A stretch of 64,000 bases of DNA from Cepaea nemoralis (taxonomy: Eukaryota > Mollusca > Gastropoda > Stylommatophora > Helicidae): assembly GCA_014155875.1 (NCBI GenBank), contig JACEFZ010002112.1, positions 102,001-166,000 on the forward strand, given 5' to 3'. Positions within the stretch are counted from its first letter, which is position 1, and every line of letters begins with the position of its first letter. Below the pieces are notes generated by a model, which was given only the letters and a program-made list of their open reading frames with translations, did no database searches and was not told the origin of the DNA. Shown piece by piece: positions 31,636 through 40,360 of this stretch. The position numbers were made by a program, and so were the translations under genes.

Positions 31636-31770
31636 TAATGACTGTTGGGTTTTTGAAAATATTGTCTTTCCAAGTTTTGTATTTACCTTTTATGCTGCAT
31701 GAATTCCACAGAGGGTGAATACAAATCTTGGAACGACAATATTTTCAAAAACCTCACAGTAATTAAAAAT
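31636..31770. mobile_element. Foldback (imperfect inverted repeat) element
   Basis: ACTGTTGGGTTTTTGAAAAT...TTGTCTTTCCAAG...TTGTATT at 31640-31686 is mirrored as AATACAAATCTTGGAACGAC...ATATTTTCAAAAACCTCACAGT at 31718-31762. The arms are about 45 bases around a 30-base loop. This looks like a small MITE-like foldback. Confidence 0.55.
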
Positions 31771-31894
31771 ACATCATATATATATCATCATGTTATATTT
31801 GGTGCGTGTATGGTGTTTTCTTTCAACGTGTGCTTTCTGATATATTGTTGCTTGTTTTGCTTCCTGTGATCTCTGCGTTGTCATGGTGGGGTAT

Positions 31895-32520
31895 TGTTCG
31901 CTTACCAGAATGTAATATAAGCGTTAATGAAAATATTCTTAAACAAATGATTTGGAACAAATGTCTCGAAACTGTCATAACATTTGATGGTAAATGCCTT
32001 GAAGAGATTAGAACAAGAATTGCTATGGCGAAGGTAACCTTTTACAAGATGGAAAACATACTGACCAATAAAAAATGTCAATTGTAACTGGAAAAAGAGT
32101 GTCCAAGTGCTATATATAACCTGCACTTTTGTATGGGTGTGAAGCTTGGACAATGAGCAGCCAAGCTGAAAAACATCTGATGGCTGTGGAAATGTGGTTT
32201 CTGGGGAGAATGCAAAGAATACCATGGACAGCCAGAAAAAAACAATGCCAAGTCCCACAAGAAGCAATCTAGAAACGTAAATTGATTAGAGAAATTAGAC
32301 GTAGACATTCAAAATTTTTGGGACACATTATGAGAAGAAATAAATTGGAGAAATTGGTGACAATTGGCAAGATTGAGGGGAGAAAACAAGGGGAAGGCAG
32401 AAAAGTAAATGTATGAATGGCTTGGCCACAAGAACATGGAGCTGATCCACGACTCTGTGATCGTGCGAGATGGCCTGACAAGACCGCCAACGTTGGTCGG
32501 TATGGCATATGATGATAATG
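31895..32520 (+). mobile_element. Decayed RTE-like LINE 3' fragment
   Basis: ECNISVNENILKQM, GKCLEEIRTRIAMAKVTFYK and NILTNKK match the LINE-B and 36.2-kb copies. After a stop at 32085 the C-terminal region survives as nucleotide similarity in shifted frames up to GGTATGGCATATGATGATAA at about 32500-32520, where the (ATG)-type tail starts. It is 5'-truncated near 31895 and more decayed than the other RTE-like copies. Confidence 0.8.
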
Positions 32521-33090
32521 ATTGTTTTCTACCTGCCTTGTTACCTTCTCAATATGTCTGGTCAATTTCTCAAGCTTCTGCTCGTTGAAGTTCTCAAGTC
32601 TTCTTCTCATCGTGCCTTTCTTTCTTTCAGCTAGAGATTCTCCGATACTTGACCCTCTGTGGTCTACGCCTGGTTCCCCTATATCCTTCATATCGTGCTT
32701 TGAACTTAAGTCCATACACAAGCTACTACTTCTAGGGTATTGTGATTGGTTTTTGCAAATGGATTAGCTGTCCCTTTTACCAGTGTCCCTCTCCATCAGA
32801 CGAACCCACTGCAACTTCTTATTTACTTGTAATGTACGTCCCAAGGTCAAGGACGAGAAGTCAACATTTTAGTTCTCCTGTTTACAATTGTTTCTTTGTC
32901 GTCTTCGTTTTCACTTTCTGTTTGTTTCTTCTCTTCTGATAATTCGTGTTTGTCTGGTCTTTTTGCTCTCTCCGTCGTTACCTCTTTAATTCTCTTTTTG
33001 ATAGGTTCAATCTGTGCTCTATCTTCTTGTACTTTCCTCGGGGTTTCTTCTGTCTCTGTCTTGATGTCAACCATCTCTGTAGTTTATTAA
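32521..33090 (-). other. Hydrophilic, possibly coding remnants
   Basis: Minus-strand frames at 33074-32847 (TETEETPRKVQEDRAQIEPI) and about 32721-32525 (ENFNEQKLEKLTRHIEKVTR) are charged and coiled-coil-like. Their composition resembles the broken frames inside the LTR element at 50.8-52.0 kb, though I see no direct match. They may be part of a retroelement Gag or a host protein, or chance. There is no domain I can name. Confidence 0.3.
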
Positions 33091-33119
33091 AACTTGGGGT
33101 TTGTACTTTGTGTTAAGCT

Positions 33120-33600
33120 ATTGCCAAGCCACCTTGCAGAAAGAGACCGAGCTATTTGGAATAGAGACCTAGCCATCTGCATTAAAAGCCGGTGCGATGA
33201 AGTCGATTCATTTGCTTTTTATACTCTTTAAACCCGTGCTTTGTGCGACGCTTTCCGTGCTGCGGGAAGAGACCGATCCATATTGGAAAAAACCCGGTGC
33301 AATGAAGTCGACCCTGTCGACTTTTAAGCGACTTTTTTGGGAGTCTCTGTGGCGACGTGGTCAAGCCGTGTGACTCGTGTTCCGAAGGTTGTTTGTTCGA
33401 TTCCGGGCCGCGCCCTTCGGTTTACGTGTTAAATGTTTCAGAGACTCATGTGGGTCGTCGCTAAAAGCTACGGAGTTCGTGCTTTGTGCGACGCTTTCCG
33501 TGCTGCGGAAAGAGACCGAGCCAAATGGGATAAAGCCCGGTGCAATGAAGTCGACCCTGTGGACTTTTAAGCGACTTTAAGCGACCCTTTAAACCTGTTA
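33120..33600 (+). mobile_element. SINE2: tandem partial and full units
   Basis: Three pieces lie in a row: a degenerate body (about 33140-33220), a body plus end (33235-33340, GTGCTTTGTGCGACGCTTTC ... GCGACTTTTTT) and then a full unit (33341-33596). The full unit starts GGGAGTCTCTGTGGCGACGT, with box B-like TTGTTCGATTCCGGG, and ends GACTTTAAGCGACCCTTTA. The junction at 33340/33341 is exactly end-to-head. Compared with 4098-4346 the full unit is collinear on the opposite strand. No target duplication is obvious. Confidence 0.78.
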
Positions 33601-33609
33601 CTGGTAAAT

Positions 33610-33754
33610 ATGAATAAAATTAGTGGAACTGCGGTAAAGCTGTGAAAATCTAAACAATAAAAAAAAACAATGAAGCAAAGTAATGTAGCTTTACAGAACA
33701 GAATTACGATACATACAGGACACTGTGGCGACTAGCCTTCATCAGCAAACAGAT
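33610..33754. repeat. Dispersed repeat M, left part of a split copy
   Basis: GGTAAAGCTGTGAAAATCTA, GTAATGTAGCTTTACAGAAC and CTAGCCTTCATCAGCAAACA, related to 29.6-29.9 kb and, for the CCTTCGTCAGCA segment, to 38660-38685. It is cut by the RTE-like insertion; the right part is at 34303-34360. Confidence 0.5.
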
Positions 33755-34302
33755 CAATCAATCAATCAATCATGTGCCATGCCGGAAAGCGTGGGCGGTC
33801 ATGACTCGCCATTTCACTCGATCACCAGTGTCGTGGATCAGCTCAGTGTTCGTGTCTCGTCCATGCCATGTGGCCAAGCCATCCAGGTATTTTCCTCTCG
33901 GTCTTAATCTTGGTCTGTTCCCTTCGATCTTGCCAGTTGTCACTAAGTTCTCCAATCCATTTCTTCTCATAAGATGTCCAAAAAATTTTGACTGTCTACG
34001 TCTAATTTCTCTAATCAGTTTACGTTGTTCATTTGTCTCCTGTAGTACTTGGTCATTGGTTTTTCTGTCTGTCCATGGTATTCTTTGCATTCTCCTCAGA
34101 AACCACATTTCTGCAGCCATCAGATGTCTTTCAGCTTGACTGTTCATTGTCCAAGTTTCACATCCATACAAAAGAACAGGCTCTATGTATCCCCTCAACA
34201 CTCTTTTTCTCGTTTCAATTGACATCATTTTATTGGTCAGAATATTTTTCATCTTGCTAAAGGCTACTTTCGCCATGGCGATTCTTGTTCTAATCTCTTC
34301 AA
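33755..34302 (-). mobile_element. RTE-like LINE, 5'-truncated, with 11-bp duplication
   Basis: AGCAAACAGAT lies at 33744-33754 and 34303-34313. The minus-strand frame is uninterrupted from the truncation point to the stop: EEIRTRIAMAKVAFSKMKNI, RVLRGYIEPVLLYGCETW, FLRRMQRIPWTDRKTNDQVL, KFFGHLMRRNGLENLVTTGK, YLDGLATWHGRDTNTEL and a final AHAFRHGT. The tail is (TGAT)n, seen as CAATCAATCAATCAATCA at 33755-33772. About 178 intact codons and a perfect duplication point to a young insertion. Confidence 0.93.
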
Positions 34303-34360
34303 AGCAAACAGATACATACACAAAACACGACATATAATCACGGAGAAGACTCTCCAGTGG
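34303..34360. repeat. Dispersed repeat M, right part of the split copy
   Basis: ATACATACACAAAACACGAC and ATAATCACGGAGAAGACT align with 29636-29690 and continue the left part once the LINE is set aside. Confidence 0.5.
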
Positions 34361-35629
34361 CTACATTAAGGCATAAGAACGGGATGAGGAGAATACAAAG
34401 ATGAACAAATGAGTGTCAATGGGCAAACCTTCCTTCTCATATAGTGTGTTCTAATGATGAAGAGGTGCCATTGCCCGTGTCATGCGACTCAACGTTGTCC
34501 AGGGTAAAGATATATGATGTCCTTGAGAGTCCCCTGGAATTGCGGCAAGGCCCGTAGGTCGGCACACTGCATCCAACCGTTCACCGCAACACGACAAGAA
34601 CTTGCACTAACGAACAATCCATGAGCATAATGATTGATGCCGTTTATTGCCACCAGTAAAGTAAGTCGTGTTCACTACGGATACAAGCAATCTCTCCGGC
34701 CGGCAGCCTTCAGGCCTGTTAAACCATACACCGAAGATTCATGCTCCCGCCACGAACTTCCATATCATGTAGCCCAGGTGTTTAGCGTTGTGTCAAGTAG
34801 CCCCTAGTGCATGTGAGTGTGGAGTCTGGTGCTAACGGCCCCCGGCCGTCAAGACAAAACGATCGCCCAGCATGGTCATTCGGAATCGGCACTTACGTGG
34901 TCATACCAGGATGAATGAGCACCCGCTTTCGCTGTCCGGCGATTACTAGATGCCGTGGCTGGTCGTGAAGATGTCTGTGTGAACGAGTGACTGCTGTCGA
35001 TGGATGGACGAGTATAGCGTTCTAATGCATCGGTGGTACTACTGTCAGTGTAGAGCGTAGAAGCGTCTATTCTGCGTGTAAGCTGGTGGTGAAGTGTTCA
35101 AGAAAGCAGTTGCGTTGTTAATCAACGCAACTTGATGAACGTAGCACTTGTACAACTGTAGTGCTACATCGTGCTTTCTTCAACTAATGTTCTATTTATG
35201 TTCACTGATGTACGTGCACATCAGTTCACTCTCTAACTGCCTGTCATACGGCATATGACAATGAGAACAATGTACTTCTGTTCTGTAAAGCTGCATTACT
35301 TTACTTTCTGGTACGTGTGGTTTCCTGTTGTCGAGTGCGCGCTTTCTAAACGCTTCCTATTGTTTCTGGCCTGCTGAAATTGTGATCGATGACGCGGGGT
35401 CTTAGCTCCGCCTCTTAACCTCTTTCTAGACGCTCGGCTGCATTAGACTCGCCTCCTTAATCTGCCTGGCCACTGTAATTCCCGTTGTGCTCTCTGCAAC
35501 TACTTCTCGTTGCTTGGTGATTCATTTATTGCCTTTCAGTCAACGGGCTGCGGTAGCGAAGTGGCAGGAACGATTACTTGTCCCCTCATTTATATATTAA
35601 GGTTTTAATTTGAAGTCCCCTATCACGCA
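34361..35629. other. Non-coding, unusually GC-balanced DNA
   Basis: No frames or protein motifs. GC content is higher than around it, with CpG present (34540-35000). 35280-35300 matches repeat M. This may be the untranslated or long-terminal part of an unidentified element. Confidence 0.35.
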
Positions 35630-35805
35630 GAGTCTCGTGGCGGAGCGAGAGCTGAGGCGGTTCGACCCCCGCTCGTGACTTGCGGGATACTGAGCCGGCC
35701 GCTCAGAAAGCAATGGCAAACTACTGAGCGTAATCTTGCCAAGAGATCAACAGACAGCTGAAAGATGCTGCTGTTGACAGCGATGTCCTGTAAAGGATAT
35801 GCAAA

Positions 35806-35808
<3 letters not shown>
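35630..35808 (+). mobile_element. SINE1 copy with a divergent head
   Basis: The body is standard: CAGAAAGCAATGGCAAACTA, CTTGCCAAGAGATCAACAGA, AGCTGAAAGATGCTGCTGTT, GATGTCCTGTAAAGGATATG. The upstream head (CGTGGCGGAGCGAGAGCTGA, GGCGGTTCGACCCCCGCTCG) is tRNA-like but differs from the other copies. It abuts an (AT)n tract. Confidence 0.75.
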
Positions 35809-35812
<4 letters not shown>

Positions 35813-35855
<43 letters not shown>

Positions 35856-36004
35856 CACTCTTCCGAATTCCGGTCCCAAATAGTTCCGCAGTGAATAGGT
35901 CAGGGGTTAAGGGTTAGGGTTAGTTGTTAACTAAACACTGACCCTAACCCTTACCCCTGACCTATTCACTGCGGATCTATTTGGGACCGGAATTCGGAAG
36001 AGTG

Positions 36005-36083
<79 letters not shown>
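35813..36083. repeat. (AT)n/(TG)n microsatellite interrupted by a palindromic MITE
   Basis: (AT)20 at 35813-35853 and (TA)/(AT)16 at 36007-36040 flank the MITE, then (TG)21 follows to about 36082. The AT tract was probably one block before the insertion. Confidence 0.9.
35853..36007. mobile_element. 155-bp near-perfect palindrome (TA-target MITE)
   Basis: The left arm from AGGCACTCTTCCGAATTCCG and the right arm ending CGGAATTCGGAAGAGTGCCT are complementary over about 70 bases with two or three differences. The loop region is around TTGTTAACTAAACACTGAC. Both arms contain telomere-like runs (AAGGGTTAGGGTTAG; CTAACCCTTACCCC). It is flanked by TA dinucleotides, fitting a Tc1/mariner-type TA target. 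There is no coding. Confidence 0.85.
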
Positions 36084-36085
<2 letters not shown>

Positions 36086-36179
36086 GGGATTCAAATGCAA
36101 ACATTATATGTTTTCTTTTGGGTGTGTGAATATAGTTTGAAAAAAAAAGAACAAATGTATAAGTTTCGATACAGTCACT
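36084..36179 (-). mobile_element. Mariner-like copy, left end
   Basis: AAGAACAAATGTATAAGTTTCGATACAG and TCAC match AAGAACAAATGTATCATTTTTCGATGTAG and TCAC at 57937-57968, the C-terminal side of a mariner relic. The copy continues at 38237 beyond the RTE-like insertion. Confidence 0.6.
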
Positions 36180-38225
36180 CCATCCATCCATCATGTGCCA
36201 TGCCGGTAAGCATGGGCGGTCATGTTCTGCCATTTCAATCGATCACCACAGTCGTGGATCAGCTCAGTGTTTCTGTCTCGACCATGCCACGAGGCCAAGC
36301 CATCCAGGTATTTGCTTCTAGGTCTTCCTCTTGGTCTGTTAGCTTCGATCTTACCAGTTGTCACCAAGTTCTCCAATTCATTTCTTCTCATAACATGCCC
36401 AAAAAATGTTGACTGTCTACGTCTAATGTCTCTAATCAGTTTATGATCTTCATTTGTTTCTTGAAGGACTTGTTCATTGGTCTTTCTGGCTGTCCATGGT
36501 ATTCTTTGCATTTTCCTCAGAAACCACATTTCTACAGCCATCAGATGTTTTTCAGCTTGACTGCTCATTGTCCAAGCTTCACATCCATATAAAAGTACAG
36601 GTTCTATGTAGCACCTCAACACTCTTTTTCTCGTTTCAATTGACATCTTTTTATTGGTCAGTATGTTTTTCATCTTGTTAAAGGCTACCTTAGACATGGC
36701 GATTCTTGTTCTAATCTCTTCAAGGCATCTCCCATCAGATGTTATTACTGTTCCGAGATAATTGTACCTATTCACTTGTTGAAGAATATTCCCATTTACT
36801 TGTATATTACATTGTGGTATTTCGTTCTTCCTAGTGACGACCATAATCTGTGTCTTTTTACAATTTAATTCTAACCCTCTTTGTTCACTGTGTGTAACAA
36901 CTGCATCTACTAAATGTTGCAGATCCTGTTCATTGTCTGCAATCAAGACTGTATCATCTGCATATCTAATGTTATTGATGCATCGTCCCCCAATGTTGAT
37001 TCCTTCCATATCTTCAATATTTCTGAAAATACTTTCACTTGTACAGGGAAAACAGATCTGGAGACATTACACATCCCTGTCTCACACCTCTCTTAATAGG
37101 CTGATATTGGCCTACTTCATTATCAACTCTTATGGCAGCTTGTTGTTTCCAATATATGTTTTTTACAAGTCTAAGGTCTTTTCCATCAATTTGTAGATCT
37201 TCAAGCATCCTTATCATGTCGACATGTCTCACTTTATCGAAAGCTTTTGTGTAGTCAATAAAGCAAAGGTGTAGATCTTTGTTTACTGCTATAGATCGTT
37301 CGATTACGGTTCTCAGTAAATACACAGCATTTACTGTACCCTTTCCTTCTGCAAACCCACATTGTTTTTCTCCTATTTCAGGTTGTATTGTCCTCCTAAT
37401 TCTTTGCATGATAATTCTTAGCAAAATCTTCGTGATGTGACTATTATACTAATTGTTCGATGTTGATCACATTCCAAGGCTCCTGATTTCGTTGGGATTC
37501 CAATAAATACAGAGTTACATAATTCATGAGGTATATTTTCAGTATCATATATTGTATTAAGCAGACTGATAACTGTATCTATTCCATATTCTGCTAAAGC
37601 ATTAATCGTTTCTGTTGTGATGCTGTCTGAACCGGGGGTCATGCCAGATTTCATATGGTTAAGAGCATTCTGAACCTACATCTTCAAAATTACTGGTCCT
37701 TCATTATTATTTTGAACATCGTAGTGTTCGTCTCTGTTGTCGTCATAAAGGTTTTTCACGTAATCTGACCATACATGTAAGATCTGATCTTTTTCTATTA
37801 TGACTCTTCCATCTTTTGTCTTTAGGCAGCCTGCTGATGTACGTGTTCTTTGATTAGTAAGCTCCTGGATTCTTTTGTGCATTAGTTTCGCATTTTTACT
37901 GTTGTGTTGCTTTTCAATCTTGCCGCAGTTTTTCTCAAGCCATGTTTCTTTTGCCTCCCTACATAAGATTCTGTCTTTTCTGTGAATTTCTTCATATTTG
38001 GCAGGATTATTTTTGTTCTGTCTTCTTGTTTCCTTTAGTTGTAAAATTTCTTCAGTCATCCGTGTCTTACGGCCCACTTTCTTTAATTTTGGAATAGTTT
38101 TTTCTGCTGCATAACTGATTGAATTCTTCAGCATTTCCCATTGATCATCTACATCTTTAAATAGGATCTCTAGATCAGACAATAAATCAAATTTATTCTT
38201 TACTTCTATGTTAAAATTATCTTGT
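36180..38225 (-). mobile_element. RTE-like LINE, 2.0 kb, 11-bp duplication
   Basis: ATACAGTCACT is at 36169-36179 and 38226-38236. The minus strand reads, in order, the linker (VKNKFDLLSDLEILF, KLKKVGRKTRMTEEILQL), early RT (SGMTPGSDSITTETI, QPEIGEKQCGFAEGKG), motif A CFIDYTKAFDKVRH, motif B KRGVRQGCVMSPDLF, motif C IRYADDTVLIADNE, YNYLGTVITSDGRCLEEI, FFGHVMRRNELENLVTTGK and a terminal AHAYRHGT. Four long frames (38275-37676, 37654-37418, 37424-37035, 37009-36191) are separated by a few stops and shifts, the first extending slightly past the duplication. The tail is (GGAT)n. The endonuclease is missing (5' truncation). It is the best-kept RTE-like RT here. Confidence 0.93.
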
Positions 38226-38236
38226 ATACAGTCACT

Positions 38237-38600
38237 GTTGCGTTTAATATAAGTCCTCCAGATGCGATAGTGCACGGATTCTTGTAGAAGAGTCGACTAT
38301 GGAGTCACTACTCGGTGTGTTTGACCCGTTCGTGAACAGTCTGTCACAGATGTCACGCATTTTAATACTTTCTACTCCATTCATAATGGCATGTTTATTG
38401 TAATTTCTATCACACTTTTAAGGTTTTCATTTGAAACTCTCTCGTAGACAACTGAGGAATTATGGCCAACTGGAACGACCCTTCGAGATCTCGTAATGGG
38501 AACCGGTGAAGACCAATATTTGTGACCCTGGAGTAGACACATACCAAAGTTTGTGGTAATTTCTTTATCAACAGATGAATGAATCACTGAAAAACGAGAA
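38237..38600 (-). mobile_element. Mariner-like copy, right part
   Basis: AAGTCCTCCAGATGCGATAG and GCACGGATTC match AAGTCCTCCAGCACCGATAA and GCTTGGATTC at 57984-58013; further right TTTATTGTAATTTCTATCAC and TTTTAAGGTTTTCATTTG match 58573-58612. Most of the transposase coding is absent, so the locus is an internally deleted derivative disrupted by the RTE-like LINE. Confidence 0.6.
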
Positions 38601-39262
38601 GTAGATTGAGAGCTTTACCAAAGCACGACTACAAAAAACAATAGACGTTGCGGCCAAAGCCTTCGTCAGCACAGAACAAACAAAAATAGATTAACAAATA
38701 CACAATCGACATTACATGAAAGTACAAATTTAAACTTATCTGTGTCCTAGCTTGAAACGGCTATCCATGGATGGAATAAAACGGATGTTGTGGTTAACGG
38801 GGTCAACTGACTAAAGGTCAGTACAGCCAGAAACTCGGTGATTGGCTAAGTCAACTGGTGAGGGAACCCGCGCTGGAGGGATGGGAGTGCGCCCAGGAAG
38901 AACGAGTGGAAAAATATGGGGCGATGTAACGGATGCAGTTCTCAATTCCGCACGCCAAGTTCGAAACGCTGCTGTGGGCAAGATGGATGCAGATCAACAA
39001 GCGTTTGCTATCATAAAGTAGCACAAGTGACGGTTGTTCAGAACGCAATGAGAAGCGACCCCACGCAAACCAACCAGGAAGTCACAGAAAGTAGAGATAA
39101 TGCTGGTGTTGAATACCACGTCCTGCGAAGGACATGCAACTGGCTTGGAAGTGGACTATACGACTGCGGAGATGGGGGGGGGGGGGGATTCTTTATTAAC
39201 AGAGCACTACTAACATAGTAAGTTAGACAGTGACATCGAAACAAGAGAAGCCAGGAATATCA
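38601..39262. other. Non-coding; part related to repeat M
   Basis: 38655-38690 (GTTGCGGCCAAAGCCTTCGT and CAGCA) resembles 33727-33747. A G14 run lies at 39174-39187. There is no coding evidence. Confidence 0.4.
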
Positions 39263-39267
39263 GTTGG

Positions 39268-39522
39268 TAGGCATAACGTGCCGGTCTCCCTGGCGAAGGA
39301 GTTAAAAACGCTGTTCGTAATACCGTATACCCACTACGAAACACAGCTGCGAGAGATTCGCCAGCGGATCGCGTCGCGTTAGTTTCTTACGGAAATGTAT
39401 GTGAGCCGGTCGTTTAGAAAGCAAAGGCAAACCACTGAACATAAGACTTGCCAAGACATCAACAGCAGCTGAAAAAATGCTGGTGTTGGCTGCAATGTCC
39501 TGTAAAATAGGATATGCAATAG
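39268..39522 (+). mobile_element. SINE1 copy, full length
   Basis: The head is GCCGGTCTCCCTGGCGAAGG (box A-like TGGCGAAGGAG), GTTCGTAATACCGTATACCC and a degenerate box B CACTACGAAACACAG. The body is TCGTTTAGAAAGCAAAGGCA, CTTGCCAAGACATCAACAGC and ATGCTGGTGTTGGCTGCAAT, ending GTCCTGTAAAATAGGATATG. It is the clearest forward copy for reading the head-body junction (about 39400). LINE-H starts right after it. Confidence 0.88.
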
Positions 39523-39534
39523 GATATATTTGTT

Positions 39535-40360
39535 GCATTGGCGGATAGATGGTGTGTCAGCATAAACACTGACAAGTGCAGCACCACTCTATTTACCCTC
39601 TCTCCGAAACAAAAGGCAGGGATCATCCAGATAAATGGAACGCCCCTAAGAGAAGATACAGAACCAACATACCTTGGTGTAACATTTGATGACAGGCTGA
39701 CATGGAGAAAACATTTCAAAAAAGCTGTAGCAAAAGCCAGAAAGAAAATAGCCATCCTGAGAAAGCTAAGTGGAACCACATGTGGAGCCAGTGGGAAAAT
39801 ACTTAGCAAAGTTTATCAACAGAGCATATGACCACACCTGGAATACGGGTCAACTGCGTGGTGTTCAGCATCAAGAACCACACTACAAGAGCTGGACAAG
39901 GTGCAAAATCAAGCTCTTAGAGTCATCCCAGGAAGGATGAGATCAACCCCTATAGTAGCAATGGAGTAAATGGGGAGGACACGAGCACTCAGAGAACGCA
40001 GAGATACAAAAACACTAATAGAAGCAGACAAGTTTCTCAGCTTGCCAGGCCACCATATGAAGAACCGATTTGAAACTTAGCTATGGGGCGGTTGAAAAGA
40101 AGTAGTTTTATACACCAGACCAAACGACTCTGCAGAGAAACCATCGATCTTCCCACATTTGGTATCCCACTGACAACTATTCCAGAGCGAACTCCATGGA
40201 AAGATGAACATAGACTATCGCTACAAATCCAGACAAAAGTGAGAGGAATATTTGACAAGGAAGAACAGAACAGTGTTGTGACGGGACAGCCCGGCAGCAT
40301 CATAATTACCCAAGTTTTCAAGGAATTACAGAGCCCACAATATTTTTCTAAAATTCTCTA
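39535..40360 (+). mobile_element. LINE-H (Jockey-like), end of RT to connector
   Basis: SINTDKCSTTLFTLS, EPTYLGVTFDDRLTWRKHFK, LRKLSGTTCGASGKILSKVY, a stop at 39829, LEYGSTAWCSASRTTLQELD, VQNQALRVIPG, then ALRERRDTKTLIEADKF and RLKRSSFIHQTKRL in other phases. This is the thumb and post-RT region of LINEs that carry a C-terminal RNase H. The catalytic RT motifs lie further 5' and are absent. The element appears to continue at 42826 after 2.4 kb of unrelated sequence. Confidence 0.82.

Noticed and set aside
35853..36007. Interstitial telomere repeat
   Set aside because: GGGTTAGGGTTAG occurs only as two units in each arm of a palindromic MITE, so it is part of that element and not a telomere array.
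36191..37196. Plus-strand frames opposite the RTE-like LINE (up to 143 codons)
   Set aside because: Shadows of the minus-strand RT and C-terminal coding.
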